Shown one piece after another: positions 42,490-51,347 of a stretch of DNA of 64,000 nucleotides. The notes below the pieces were generated by a model. The model had not been told where the DNA came from, ran no database searches, and worked only from the letters and a program-made list of their open reading frames with translations. The stretch's first letter is position 1. Every line of letters starts with the position of its first letter. A program made the position numbers and the translations under genes. This stretch comes from Winogradskyella eximia (GTDB lineage: Bacteria; Bacteroidota; Bacteroidia; Flavobacteriales; Flavobacteriaceae), in contig NZ_QRDV01000006.1 in NCBI RefSeq assembly GCF_003386165.1, forward strand, positions 124,001 to 188,000, read 5' to 3'.

Positions 42490-42554
42490 GAGACTGAATA
42501 TGTATTATTTAAATATAAAATTATAAAGTCTCAATTTAATTGAGACTTTTTTTT
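42490..42554 (+). promoter_or_regulatory. Attenuator: antiterminator segment and terminator before pheA
   Basis: The terminator stem is AAAGTCTCAATT (42525-42536) paired with its complement up to position 42549, followed by a run of T residues to 42554. GAGACT at 42490-42495, just 7 nt after the leader-peptide stop codon, can pair with AGTCTC (42527-42532), the 5' arm of the terminator, giving a mutually exclusive antiterminator. GGTTTT within the Trp-Phe-Tyr codons (42461-42466) could weakly pair with GAGACT and release the terminator when the ribosome does not stall. Confidence 0.75.
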
Positions 42555-42579
42555 GTTCAAAAAATTAAGATTATAAAAA

Positions 42580-43407
42580 TTGAAAAAGCCAATTGCCATA
42601 CAAGGAATTAAGGGATCATTTCATCATTTAGTGGTTCAGAATTATTTTAATACAGATTCTGAGGTATTAGAATGTATGTCTTTTGATGATGTTGTAAATT
42701 CATTATTAGAAAAGCAAACCGATGAGGTTGTTATGGCTTTAGAAAATTCTATAGCAGGTTCAATTATTCCTAATTATGCCCTTATTGATAGTCATAATTT
42801 AAGTATTGTTGGTGAGCATTATTTAGAAATTGAACATTGTTTAATGGCTCTAGAGAATCAAACTATTTTAGATATTAAAGAAGTGCATTCGCACCCAATG
42901 GCATTGTTACAATGCAAGCTGTTTTTTAAAGCTTATCCACATATAAAATTAGTAGAAGCAAAGGATACTGCAGATGTTGCTAAACAGATCTCTGAGCAAA
43001 ATATTAAGGGAGTAGCTGCAATTGCAAGTAAGAATGCGTCAGAATTATATAATTTAAATCTTTTAGCAGAAAGTATTCAAACGATAAAGCATAACGAGAC
43101 ACGTTTTGTAATTGTAAAGCGAAACAATGATGAAAAAAATATTGAGGCCATTAATAAAGTCTCTTTAAAGTTTGAATTAGATCACAAGCGAGGCAGTTTA
43201 GCAACTGTATTAAATGTGTTGAGTGATTGTAAATTAAACCTTACTAAAATACAATCGTTGCCAAAAATTGAAACACCTTGGAAGTATGCTTTCTTCGTGG
43301 ATGTCACTTTTGATGCTTATAAAGATTTTGAAAAAGCAAAATCTATAATGAGTTTAATGGCAGAAAACTTTAAAATATTAGGCGAATATAAAAATGCAAG
43401 ACGATGA
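42580..43407 (+). CDS. pheA: Prephenate dehydratase
   Basis: A 275-aa enzyme that converts prephenate to phenylpyruvate. IAIQGIKGSFHHLVVQNYF at the start, MALENSIAGSIIPNY, and the catalytic HNETRFVIVKR are diagnostic. An ACT domain at about residues 190-275 (SLKFELDHKRGSLATVLNVLSDCKLNLTKIQSLP) gives feedback control by phenylalanine. The start is TTG at 42580, because no ATG occurs in frame before the conserved region. No chorismate mutase domain is fused here; that activity is at the end of the operon. The stop overlaps the next start (ATGA). Confidence 0.95.
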   Translation: MKKPIAIQGIKGSFHHLVVQNYFNTDSEVLECMSFDDVVNSLLEKQTDEVVMALENSIAGSIIPNYALIDSHNLSIVGEHYLEIEHCLMALENQTILDIKEVHSHPMALLQCKLFFKAYPHIKLVEAKDTADVAKQISEQNIKGVAAIASKNASELYNLNLLAESIQTIKHNETRFVIVKRNNDEKNIEAINKVSLKFELDHKRGSLATVLNVLSDCKLNLTKIQSLPKIETPWKYAFFVDVTFDAYKDFEKAKSIMSLMAENFKILGEYKNARR

Positions 43408-44546
43408 TAGAAGTTGCAAAACGTTTACAAAATGTTGAAGAATACTACTTTTCTAAAAAGTTGAGGGAAGTTGCGCTGTTAAAAGCACAAGGAAAGCCTA
43501 TCATTAATTTAGGAATTGGTAGTCCAGATTTAGAGCCACCTTTTAAGGCTTCTATGGCACTGCAAGATAGTTTAGTAGATGAAAAAGCACACCAATATCA
43601 AAGTTACCAAGGTCTGCCAGAATTACGCGAAGAAATTTCAAATTTCTACAAGAGACATTATACTGTAGATTTAAGTTCTCAAACTGAAGTCTTACCATTA
43701 ATGGGGAGTAAGGAAGGTATTATGCACATTTCTATGGCTTTTTTAAATAAAGGCGATAAAGTTTTAATACCAAACCCAGGTTACCCAACATATGCTTCTG
43801 TTACTAAATTATTGGAAGCAAAACCTATTTATTACGACTTAAAGGAAAAAAACAATTGGCAGCCAGATTTTAAGGCTTTAGAACGTTTGGATTTAAGACG
43901 AGTAAAAATTATGTGGATTAATTATCCGCATATGCCAACTGGTAGGAATGCTGATAATAAGTTTTATGATAAGATTATTGCTTTTGGTAAACGACACAAT
44001 ATTTTAATTGTAAATGACAATCCTTACAGTTTTATACTTAACGAAAAACCAATTAGCATTTTTAGATATAAAGATGCAAAGCATGTCTGTTTAGAGTTAA
44101 ATTCATTGAGTAAAACTTTTAATATGGCAGGCTGGAGAGTAGGTATGTTAGTGGGTAATTATGATTTTGTAAGCGCAGTGTTACGTGTTAAAAGTAATAT
44201 GGATTCTGGTATGTTTTATGGCATTCAAAAAGGAGCTATAGAGGCTTTAAAATGTTCAGATATGTGGTTTCAAAGCTTAAATAGTGTGTATCAAACTCGG
44301 AGAGATTTAATATGGCAATTAGCAGATAATCTTAATTGTACTTATGATAAAGATGCTACAGGTTTATTTGTTTGGGCAAAATTACCGCCTCATATAAAAT
44401 CTGAAGAATTTACAGATATGGTTTTAAAAGAACATTCCATTTTTATAACACCAGGAACCGTTTTTGGAAGTAACGGAGAGGGCTATGTGCGTTTTTCATT
44501 ATGTGCAGATGCCACAATTATTAAAGAAGCAATAGCAAGAGTTTAG
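43404..44546 (+). CDS. PLP-dependent aromatic/aspartate aminotransferase
   Basis: A 380-aa fold-type I aminotransferase. INLGIGSPDLEPPF, NPGYPTYASV, the lysine in ELNSLSKTFNMAGWRVGMLVG and the C-terminal VRFSLCADATII are typical of the aspartate aminotransferase superfamily. The usual NP(T/G)G motif reads MPTGRNAD. The operon suggests it transaminates phenylpyruvate and hydroxyphenylpyruvate to Phe and Tyr, or prephenate to arogenate. It overlaps pheA by 4 bp and tyrA closely. Confidence 0.92.
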   Translation: MIEVAKRLQNVEEYYFSKKLREVALLKAQGKPIINLGIGSPDLEPPFKASMALQDSLVDEKAHQYQSYQGLPELREEISNFYKRHYTVDLSSQTEVLPLMGSKEGIMHISMAFLNKGDKVLIPNPGYPTYASVTKLLEAKPIYYDLKEKNNWQPDFKALERLDLRRVKIMWINYPHMPTGRNADNKFYDKIIAFGKRHNILIVNDNPYSFILNEKPISIFRYKDAKHVCLELNSLSKTFNMAGWRVGMLVGNYDFVSAVLRVKSNMDSGMFYGIQKGAIEALKCSDMWFQSLNSVYQTRRDLIWQLADNLNCTYDKDATGLFVWAKLPPHIKSEEFTDMVLKEHSIFITPGTVFGSNGEGYVRFSLCADATIIKEAIARV

Positions 44547-44551
44547 TGTGT

Positions 44552-45403
44552 ATGAACAATATTTTTATAATAGGAGTAGGATTAATTGGAGGAAGTTTCG
44601 CTTTAGATATTAAAAAATTATATCCAAAAAGTAACGTATTTGGTATAGATAAAAGGGAAGCGCATTTAGATGAGGCTATTAATCTTAAGATTATTGATCA
44701 AAAAGCAAATTTTGAAGATTTAGAAAAAGCAGATCTGGTCATTATAGCAATTCCTGTAGATGCAACGGTAAACGTTTTGCCTAAAGTGTTAGATGAGATA
44801 TCTGATAATGCTATTGTTTTTGATGCAGGTTCTACCAAAGAACACATTTGTTTAACGGTAAAAAATCATCCAAAACGACGAAATTATTTAGCTGCACATC
44901 CTATTGCAGGTACAGAGCATTCTGGTCCTAAAGCGGCAATTAATGGTTTGTATAAAAACAAGACAAATATCATTTGCGAAGTTGAAGAAACGGCATTTAA
45001 GCTTCAAGAAAAAGCTTTAAAACTATTTTCAGATTTAGGAATGCGTATTCGCTACATGAATCCTAAAGCACACGATAAACATATCGCTTACGTGTCTCAT
45101 TTGTCGCACATCAGTGCTTTTATGTTAGGTAAAACGGTTATTGATAAAGAAAGAAATGAACGCGATATTTTTGATATGGCAGGCAGTGGGTTTAGAAGTA
45201 CAGTACGTTTAGCAAAAAGTTCGCCAGCCATGTGGACACCAATTTTTGAACAGAATAAAACCAATGTCATAGAAACTTTAGATGAATACATCAATAATCT
45301 AAAGCACTTTAAAAATTTGATGGAAGACGATAATTTTGAAGCTGTTTTTAACGAAATGGAAACGACAAATAGAATAAAAGATATTTTAAACGGAATACAA
45401 TAG
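44552..45403 (+). CDS. tyrA: Prephenate dehydrogenase
   Basis: A 283-aa NAD(P)-dependent enzyme that oxidatively decarboxylates prephenate to hydroxyphenylpyruvate. The Rossmann motif IFIIGVGLIGGSFALDI is at the start; VIIAIPVDATV, HPIAGTEHSGPKAA, and HDKHIAYVSHLSHISAFML carry the catalytic histidine. I use ATG 44552 (MNNIFIIG); a GTG at 44546 overlapping the preceding stop would add two residues. No ACT domain is present, so tyrosine feedback may act elsewhere, for example by attenuation. Confidence 0.93.
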   Translation: MNNIFIIGVGLIGGSFALDIKKLYPKSNVFGIDKREAHLDEAINLKIIDQKANFEDLEKADLVIIAIPVDATVNVLPKVLDEISDNAIVFDAGSTKEHICLTVKNHPKRRNYLAAHPIAGTEHSGPKAAINGLYKNKTNIICEVEETAFKLQEKALKLFSDLGMRIRYMNPKAHDKHIAYVSHLSHISAFMLGKTVIDKERNERDIFDMAGSGFRSTVRLAKSSPAMWTPIFEQNKTNVIETLDEYINNLKHFKNLMEDDNFEAVFNEMETTNRIKDILNGIQ

Positions 45404-45422
45404 TAATTAGATTAATATTAAA

Positions 45423-46505
45423 ATGGAAAACAAAAAAGAAATGAGAACATGGTTGGATGATATGAATCTAGATCATCCACTAGTAATAGCAGGACCATGT
45501 AGTGCAGAAACAGAAGAGCAAGTATTACGAATAGCGCATGAGCTAAAAGATACTGATGTAAATTATTTTAGAGCAGGTATCTGGAAACCAAGAACACGAC
45601 CAGGAAATTTTGAAGGTGTTGGTGCATTAGGTTTAAAGTGGCTAAAGAAAGTAAAGGCAGAAACAGGTATGAAAACTTGTACTGAAGTTGCAAATGCTGC
45701 GCATGTAAAGCTAGCTTTAGAAAATGATGTAGATTTATTATGGATTGGTGCACGTTCTACTGTTAGCCCGTTTATAATGCAAGAAATTGCAGATGCTTTA
45801 GAAGGTACTGATAAGATTGTGTTGGTTAAGAATCCTGTAAACCCAGATTTATCTCTATGGTTAGGAGGTATTGAAAGATTATATTCTGCAGGTATTAAAA
45901 ATTTAGGCGCAATTCACAGAGGATTCTCTACATATGAGAAATCTAAATATAGAAATATACCAGAATGGCAAATAGCTATTGAGTTTCAGAATAAGTTTCC
46001 TGATTTACCTTTAATTAACGATCCTTCGCATATTACAGGTAATAGAGATATGATTTTTGATGTGTCTCAAACAGCATTAGATCTTAATTTTGATGGTCTA
46101 ATGATTGAAACACATTTTGATCCAGAGAATGCATGGAGTGATGCTGCACAGCAAGTTACACCAAGTGCTCTAGTGCAGATCATGACCGATTTAAAAATCA
46201 GAAAAGAAACAGACTCTGAGGCAGCTTATAATTCTGAATTGAATAATTTAAGAGCTCAGATTGATGTTGTAGATAATCAAATTCTAGATTTATTAGGCAA
46301 ACGAATGAAAGTTGCTGATGGAATAGGAGGACTTAAGAAGCAAAAGAATGTTGCTGTTTTGCAAAGCAAACGTTGGAATGAGATTTTGGGTAAAATGGTA
46401 TTAGAAGGTGAAGAAAGAGGTTTAAGTGAAGAGTTTATATTACGTATGTTTAAAGCTGTTCATCAAGAATCGATTAATCGTCAAGAGAAGATTATTAATG
46501 GTTAA
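45423..46505 (+). CDS. Bifunctional DAHP synthase / chorismate mutase
   Basis: A 360-aa fusion. Residues 1-255 are a short type Ibeta-like DAHP synthase (VIAGPCSAETEEQ, YFRAGIWKPRTRPGNFEGVG, VKNPVNPDLSLWLGGIERL, NDPSHITGNR). Residues about 268-360 are an AroQ chorismate mutase (LNNLRAQIDVVDNQILDLLGKRMKVADGIGGLKKQ). It thus catalyses entry to the shikimate pathway and the step after chorismate. It ends the operon before a strong terminator, making the operon a complete chorismate-to-Phe/Tyr module. Confidence 0.95.
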   Translation: MENKKEMRTWLDDMNLDHPLVIAGPCSAETEEQVLRIAHELKDTDVNYFRAGIWKPRTRPGNFEGVGALGLKWLKKVKAETGMKTCTEVANAAHVKLALENDVDLLWIGARSTVSPFIMQEIADALEGTDKIVLVKNPVNPDLSLWLGGIERLYSAGIKNLGAIHRGFSTYEKSKYRNIPEWQIAIEFQNKFPDLPLINDPSHITGNRDMIFDVSQTALDLNFDGLMIETHFDPENAWSDAAQQVTPSALVQIMTDLKIRKETDSEAAYNSELNNLRAQIDVVDNQILDLLGKRMKVADGIGGLKKQKNVAVLQSKRWNEILGKMVLEGEERGLSEEFILRMFKAVHQESINRQEKIING

Positions 46506-46527
46506 TTGAAAATTAGTATTTTATATA

Positions 46528-46554
46528 AAGGCTCGCAATTTGCGAGCCTTTTTT
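46528..46554 (+). terminator. Terminator of the pheA operon
   Basis: AAAGGCTCGCA pairs with TGCGAGCCTTT around a 2-4 base loop and is followed by T residues, 22 bp after the last stop codon. Confidence 0.9.
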
Positions 46555-46600
46555 GTTGGTACTGTTTACTAACTGAACTACAGCTTTTACTCATTCTAGG

Positions 46601-46631
46601 TTGTGAAAAGTTAGGTTTCATAATAGGTTTG
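46601..46631 (+). promoter_or_regulatory. Promoter of the CarboxypepD/T9SS gene
   Basis: TTG at 46601-46603, 20 bp, then TAGGTTTG at 46624-46631, a full match to the consensus; the ATG is at 46657. Confidence 0.65.
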
Positions 46632-46656
46632 GTGTATTAACCAAAACCAATTACTC

Positions 46657-47283
46657 ATGAAAAAAATGACTTTATTATTTGTTACTCTAAGTTTTACACT
46701 AGTAACAATGGCTCAGATTTCTGTTTCAGGCACTGTTACCAATGATTCTATACCTTTGGAATCAGCCAGTGTAATAATTAAAAACTCTACTCACGGCATT
46801 GCAACTAACAGCAAAGGAGAATTTAAAATTGAAGCTATAAAAGGGGATACTTTGTCGGTTTCATATTTAGGTTATAAGCCTCAAGAGTTTGTTTTAACTG
46901 ATACAGAGGAAATTGAGATTAAGCTTAAAGAAGATACTTTAAATGAAGCTGTAGTTATTGCTTATAGTGGTCATCGCTGTTGGACAACAGGTTGTGGAAT
47001 TTGTATAACTTATGAAAGATATTGGGAAACTAATTTAGAAAAAAACAAACTCTTCCCAAATCCATCTTCAAACGGCATTTTTCAATTAAAATTAGTAGAA
47101 GATTATGCCGAAGTAAAAATTTCAATAGCAAATATGTCTGGAAGAATAATTCAGAACTCATCACATCAAAAATTGGGAAAAAAAGTGACTATTGACTTAT
47201 CTCAATTTTCAACAGGTATTTATGTTGTGAATATTGTTACAGATGGCAAACGATTAGAACCTATTAAAGCTGTAAAAGGTTAA
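46657..47283 (+). CDS. Secreted CarboxypepD_reg-like protein with T9SS sorting domain
   Basis: A 208-aa protein. Signal peptide ends TLVTMAQ; residues 20-100 are a CarboxypepD_reg-like beta-sandwich (ISVSGTVTNDSIPLESASVIIKN, LSVSYLGYKPQEF); then a short cysteine cluster (HRCWTTGCGICITYE); residues about 130-208 are a type A sorting domain (LFPNPSSNGIFQLKL, IANMSGRIIQN, STGIYVVNI). The domain order is like the N-terminus of a TonB receptor but without plug and barrel. It should be displayed on the surface via the type IX system. Function unknown. Confidence 0.82.
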   Translation: MKKMTLLFVTLSFTLVTMAQISVSGTVTNDSIPLESASVIIKNSTHGIATNSKGEFKIEAIKGDTLSVSYLGYKPQEFVLTDTEEIEIKLKEDTLNEAVVIAYSGHRCWTTGCGICITYERYWETNLEKNKLFPNPSSNGIFQLKLVEDYAEVKISIANMSGRIIQNSSHQKLGKKVTIDLSQFSTGIYVVNIVTDGKRLEPIKAVKG

Positions 47284-47310
47284 AAAAGTAGTTGTTATTG
47301 TTCTGCTTTT

Positions 47311-47341
47311 TTGTTCCATTAAACAATAATGACCATCTTTG
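47311..47341 (+). promoter_or_regulatory. Promoter of rsgA
   Basis: TTG at 47311-47313, 20 bp, then CATCTTTG at 47334-47341 (one base off TAnnTTTG). Transcription would begin at about 47347, the ATG chosen for rsgA, so the mRNA is probably leaderless. Confidence 0.5.
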
Positions 47342-47346
47342 TAGTA

Positions 47347-48297
47347 ATGACAGGAACAGTATATAAATCTACAGGCAGTTGGTACACGGTAAAAACTTTG
47401 AACGGTAAATTCTATGAATGTAGAATTAAAGGCCGTTTTAGGTTGCAAGGCATTAAGAGTACCAACCCAATTGCTGTTGGTGATATAGTAGAGTTTGAGC
47501 TAGAAACAAAAAATAATACCGAAACAGGTGTTATTCATCGCATTGAAGAGCGTAAAAATTATATCGTTCGTAAATCGGTAAATCTCTCAAAGCAAACACA
47601 TATTATTGCTTCAAATATTGACCAAGTATTTTTACTGGTTACTATTGATAATCCTCCAACATTCACCACATTTATAGATCGTTTTTTAGTGACTTCAGAA
47701 GCTTATGGGATTAAAGCCGTTTTGTTATTTAATAAGGTGGATTCTTATGATGAAGAGACGATGTTAGAAGTGAAATATTTAGCGAGTGTTTATCGTGCTA
47801 TTGGTTATGAATGTATTGGCATTTCGGCAACCACAGGAAAAAATATAGATAAAGTAAAAGACTTAATGATAGGAAAGGTGAGCATGTTTGCTGGTCATTC
47901 TGGTGTTGGTAAATCTACTTTAGTCAATGCTATAGAGCCTTCTTTGGATTTAAAAACAAAAGCGATTTCTACGCAGCATAGCCAAGGGCAACATACCACA
48001 ACTTTTGCAGAGATGTTTGATTTAAGCTTTGATGCAAAAATCATTGATACACCAGGTATTAAAGGTTTTGGAGTTGTTGATATGGAAAAAGAAGAGGTGG
48101 GTGATTATTTTCCTGAGTTTTTTGCATTAAAACAAGACTGTAAGTTCAATAATTGTATTCATTTAAACGAACCAAAGTGTGCTGTTAAGGATGCTTTAGA
48201 GGTCAATGAGGTGTCTTATTCAAGATATAAAAGTTATGTTCAGATTTTAGAAGGGGAGGATGAACATTATAGAACTGATAATTATGATAATGAATGA
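47347..48297 (+). CDS. rsgA: Ribosome small subunit-dependent GTPase A
   Basis: A 316-aa circularly permuted GTPase that helps mature the 30S subunit. An OB-fold N-terminus (MTGTVYKSTGSWYTV), then G4 LLFNKVDSY, G5 ISATTGKN, G1 FAGHSGVGKSTLVNAI, and G3 IDTPGIKGFG in permuted order, and a zinc site CKFNNCIHLNEPKCAV. I take ATG 47347 instead of the ATG six codons upstream because the promoter -7 box lies between them. The stop overlaps the dtd start. Confidence 0.94.
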   Translation: MTGTVYKSTGSWYTVKTLNGKFYECRIKGRFRLQGIKSTNPIAVGDIVEFELETKNNTETGVIHRIEERKNYIVRKSVNLSKQTHIIASNIDQVFLLVTIDNPPTFTTFIDRFLVTSEAYGIKAVLLFNKVDSYDEETMLEVKYLASVYRAIGYECIGISATTGKNIDKVKDLMIGKVSMFAGHSGVGKSTLVNAIEPSLDLKTKAISTQHSQGQHTTTFAEMFDLSFDAKIIDTPGIKGFGVVDMEKEEVGDYFPEFFALKQDCKFNNCIHLNEPKCAVKDALEVNEVSYSRYKSYVQILEGEDEHYRTDNYDNE

Positions 48298-48746
48298 AAG
48301 TTGTAATACAAAGGGTAACTGAGGCAAATGTTACTATTGATGGTAATAGTGTTGCTCAAATTGGTAATGGGTTATTGGTATTATTAGGAATTGTAGATGA
48401 AGACACTCAAGATGATATCAGTTGGCTGTGTAATAAAATTATAAATCTTCGCATTTTTCCGGATGAAAATGGAGTGATGAATACCTCATTGAAAGCCTCT
48501 ACTGGAGATGTGATATTGGTAAGTCAATTTACGCTTCATGCAAGTACAAAAAAAGGAAATCGTCCAAGTTATATTAAAGCAGCTAAACCAGATATTGCTA
48601 TTCCTTTATATGAAAACTTTATAGAGTCGCTTCAAGATACATTAGGTAAAACAATACAAACAGGAAAATTTGGTGCAGACATGAAAGTGCAATTGGTTAA
48701 TGATGGACCAGTCACTATTATTATTGATTCTAAGAACAGAGAATAA
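48294..48746 (+). CDS. dtd: D-aminoacyl-tRNA deacylase
   Basis: A 150-aa cytoplasmic proofreading enzyme that removes D-amino acids from tRNA. It starts MKVVIQRVTEANVTIDG, contains SQFTLHASTKKGNRPSYIKAA with the SQFT active-site motif, and ends with the cis-proline motif NDGPVTIIID. ATGA overlap with rsgA and TAATG overlap with the next gene show a tightly coupled three-gene operon. Confidence 0.96.
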   Translation: MKVVIQRVTEANVTIDGNSVAQIGNGLLVLLGIVDEDTQDDISWLCNKIINLRIFPDENGVMNTSLKASTGDVILVSQFTLHASTKKGNRPSYIKAAKPDIAIPLYENFIESLQDTLGKTIQTGKFGADMKVQLVNDGPVTIIIDSKNRE

Positions 48747-49255
48747 TGGCTTCTATCTTCGGTCATGGATTAGTTGCTTATACAACGTCTAAACTTTTAG
48801 ATTCCAAATCGAACAGAATACTTTTAATACTAGCAATTAGCTCTACAGTCTTACCAGATTTAGATGTGTTGGCATTTAAATTTGGGATTGATTATTTACA
48901 TCCTTTAGGTCATAGAGGTTTTACTCATTCTATTCTATTTGCATTTATTTGGAGTATGTTTTTGTCGCTTTTATTTGGTAAAGTTAGAAAACTACTTTTT
49001 GCAATTGTTATTTTTATTTCAACAGTATCGCATGCTATTTTAGATGCCATGACAACAGGTGGTGAAGGAGTCGGTTTCTTTATTCCTTTTGATAATTCTA
49101 GATATTTCTTTTCGTTAAGGCCAATAAAAGTTTCTCCGATTGGTATAAATGAGTTCTTTTCAGAATGGGGAATTAATGTGCTCTTGAGTGAATTAAAATA
49201 TATAGGAGTGCCTTGTTTTGTGGTTTTAGCAATTTTGTTTTGTGTTAGAAAATGA
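48746..49255 (+). CDS. Membrane-bound metal-dependent hydrolase, YdjM-like
   Basis: A 169-aa inner-membrane protein with three or four helices. The family histidines and acids are in HGLVAYTTSKLL, SSTVLPDLDVLAF, HPLGHRGFTHSILFA and SHAILDAMTTGGEGVGFF, which form the metal-binding pattern of the YdjM/YfhO-like hydrolase family. Substrate unknown. It overlaps the dtd stop by 1 bp and has no recognisable terminator after it. Confidence 0.88.
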   Translation: MASIFGHGLVAYTTSKLLDSKSNRILLILAISSTVLPDLDVLAFKFGIDYLHPLGHRGFTHSILFAFIWSMFLSLLFGKVRKLLFAIVIFISTVSHAILDAMTTGGEGVGFFIPFDNSRYFFSLRPIKVSPIGINEFFSEWGINVLLSELKYIGVPCFVVLAILFCVRK

Positions 49256-49391
49256 AAGTGTTAGTATTAGAAAGTTAAAAAATCAATACGATAATTGAGT
49301 ATTTAGAAATAGTCAGAAATATATGACTTAAAACGTTTGTATAAAAAGATTTACTTTTTATATTGTATGCTTAAACAAATGATATTCATCA

Positions 49392-51296
49392 ATGTCTTAT
49401 TCTAAAATTTACCTGTCTACTTTTTTGTTTTTTATTTCAATTTGTAGTTTTTCTCAATCAGAAGAACTATATAGTTCATATTTTGTTCCTCAAGAATTAA
49501 AAACTAAAGCAAATGCTGTCGTTCGATTTGAGCATAAACAAATAGAGATATTAGATAGTGATAAGATAAAGTTAACGACTAGACGAGTAACCACAGTATA
49601 TAATAAATATGGAAATAGACATATAAATGCTGTTGCATTTTATGATGATAATACAGATATTGGGAAAATAGAAGCTATTATTTATAATGCTTCTGGTGAA
49701 GAAATAAAAAAAGTAAAGAAAAAAGATTTTACAGACGAAAGTGCTGTGAGTCAAATTTCTATATACGAAGATAATCGTGTAAAATATCTCGATTATATTC
49801 CATTAAAATACCCTTACACTGTAGAGTATAGTGCTGAGATTATTTTTAGGAATACCGCATTCTTTCCGAATTGGCAACCTATAGATGATTATTATGTGAG
49901 TATTCAGCATGCCGAATATGAAATTATAAACTCAGCAGGAATTGATTTAAAAACTAAAAACGAGAATTTTGAAAGTTATAATATCAAAGAAATCTCTGAA
50001 CATCATTTTGTAGCTGAAAATATTGAAGGTATAAAATATGAAGCTTATACACCAGAATTAAATAGTTTAGTACCACTTTTTAAAGTAGCACTTAGAAATT
50101 TTGAGATGATAGGAGTTGAAGGTGTAAATAATAATTGGAATGATTTCGGAAAATGGATGTACGATAGATTACTTACAGGTACAGATGATATACCTCAAAC
50201 AACAATAGACCACGTTAAAAGTCTTACAGTTGGCGTAGAAGACCAAATAGAACGAGCTAAAATTGTATATAAATATATGCAAGATAAAACGCGCTACATA
50301 AGTATACAGGTTGGTATTGGTGGTTGGAAACCAATGTTAGCGAACGATGTAGATAAACTTGGATATGCGGATTGTAAAGGATTAACAAATTATACAAAGG
50401 CATTGTTAGAAGCTGTAGGAGTAAAATCTTATTATACCTTAGTTTATGGTGGGTTGGGACTTAGAGATATTGATAGTGAATTTTCTTCAGCTCAAGGAAA
50501 TCATGCTATACTATGTGTGCCAAATGGTGATGAAAATATATTTTTAGAGTGTACTAGTCAAACCAACCCTTTTGGTTTTTCAGCAGGCTTTACAGATGAT
50601 AGAAATGTATTATTGGTAAAACCAGAAGGAGGTGAAATTGTGCGTACAAAAATATATAGTGTTGATGACAGTGTGAAAAAGACAACGGCAACTATTTTTA
50701 TGGATGTTTCGGGTGGTTTTAGTGCAGATGTTGGTATTACAACCACAGGTTATCAGTACGGCCTACATGATGGTATTGGAAATAAAACCCAAAGAGATCA
50801 GCAACTTTACTATAAAGAATATTGGGATAATATAAATAATATTAATCTAGATGATATAAGTATAGTGAATGATAAAGAAAATATTGTTCATCAAGAAAAT
50901 GTAAAATTATCCTCTACAAATTATGCTTCTAAAAGTGGAAGTAGATTGATATTTCAGCCTAATATGTTTAATAAGGTCACTAAGATTCCTACACGATATG
51001 CTGTAAGGAAATTAGAGTTTAAGATAGATCGTTCGTATAAAAATATTGATGAATTTATTATTCAAATTCCAGAAGGATTAAAAATTGAAGCTATGACAGA
51101 GTCTAAAGAATTAGATACCAAATTTGGTGCCTATAGTTTTAAGTTAGAAAATTTAGGTGATAATAAATTGAAATATACAAGAACCTATACATTGCTAAAA
51201 GGCAATTACGATAAAGAGGACTATAAAGCGTTTAGAGATTTTAGAAAAGAAATTGTAAAAAACGATAAAAGCAAAGTGGTCTTAACCAAAGCTTAA
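49392..51296 (+). CDS. DUF3857 transglutaminase-like exported protein (copy 1)
   Basis: A 634-aa protein with a signal peptide (ending SICSFSQ), an N-terminal DUF3857 region (about 30-230) and a transglutaminase-like domain (about 260-400). C328 in GYADCKGLTNYTKALL and the histidine in GNHAILCVP are the Cys-His pair; an acidic residue in FLECTSQ completes the triad. The C-terminal 200 residues are a beta-rich domain. Role is not established; a periplasmic or outer-membrane protease or transpeptidase-like role is possible. It is followed 51 bp later by a paralogue that lacks these residues. Confidence 0.88.
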   Translation: MSYSKIYLSTFLFFISICSFSQSEELYSSYFVPQELKTKANAVVRFEHKQIEILDSDKIKLTTRRVTTVYNKYGNRHINAVAFYDDNTDIGKIEAIIYNASGEEIKKVKKKDFTDESAVSQISIYEDNRVKYLDYIPLKYPYTVEYSAEIIFRNTAFFPNWQPIDDYYVSIQHAEYEIINSAGIDLKTKNENFESYNIKEISEHHFVAENIEGIKYEAYTPELNSLVPLFKVALRNFEMIGVEGVNNNWNDFGKWMYDRLLTGTDDIPQTTIDHVKSLTVGVEDQIERAKIVYKYMQDKTRYISIQVGIGGWKPMLANDVDKLGYADCKGLTNYTKALLEAVGVKSYYTLVYGGLGLRDIDSEFSSAQGNHAILCVPNGDENIFLECTSQTNPFGFSAGFTDDRNVLLVKPEGGEIVRTKIYSVDDSVKKTTATIFMDVSGGFSADVGITTTGYQYGLHDGIGNKTQRDQQLYYKEYWDNINNINLDDISIVNDKENIVHQENVKLSSTNYASKSGSRLIFQPNMFNKVTKIPTRYAVRKLEFKIDRSYKNIDEFIIQIPEGLKIEAMTESKELDTKFGAYSFKLENLGDNKLKYTRTYTLLKGNYDKEDYKAFRDFRKEIVKNDKSKVVLTKA

Positions 51297-51347
51297 TAGA
51301 TCATTCTATTTCTCTAAAACTAATAAATTAATCAATCCATTTCACGC

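Noticed and set aside
42496..42524. A second short frame (MYYLNIKL) between leader peptide and terminator
   Set aside because: It lies between antiterminator and terminator and is too short and poorly placed to control the switch; two Tyr codons may be chance.
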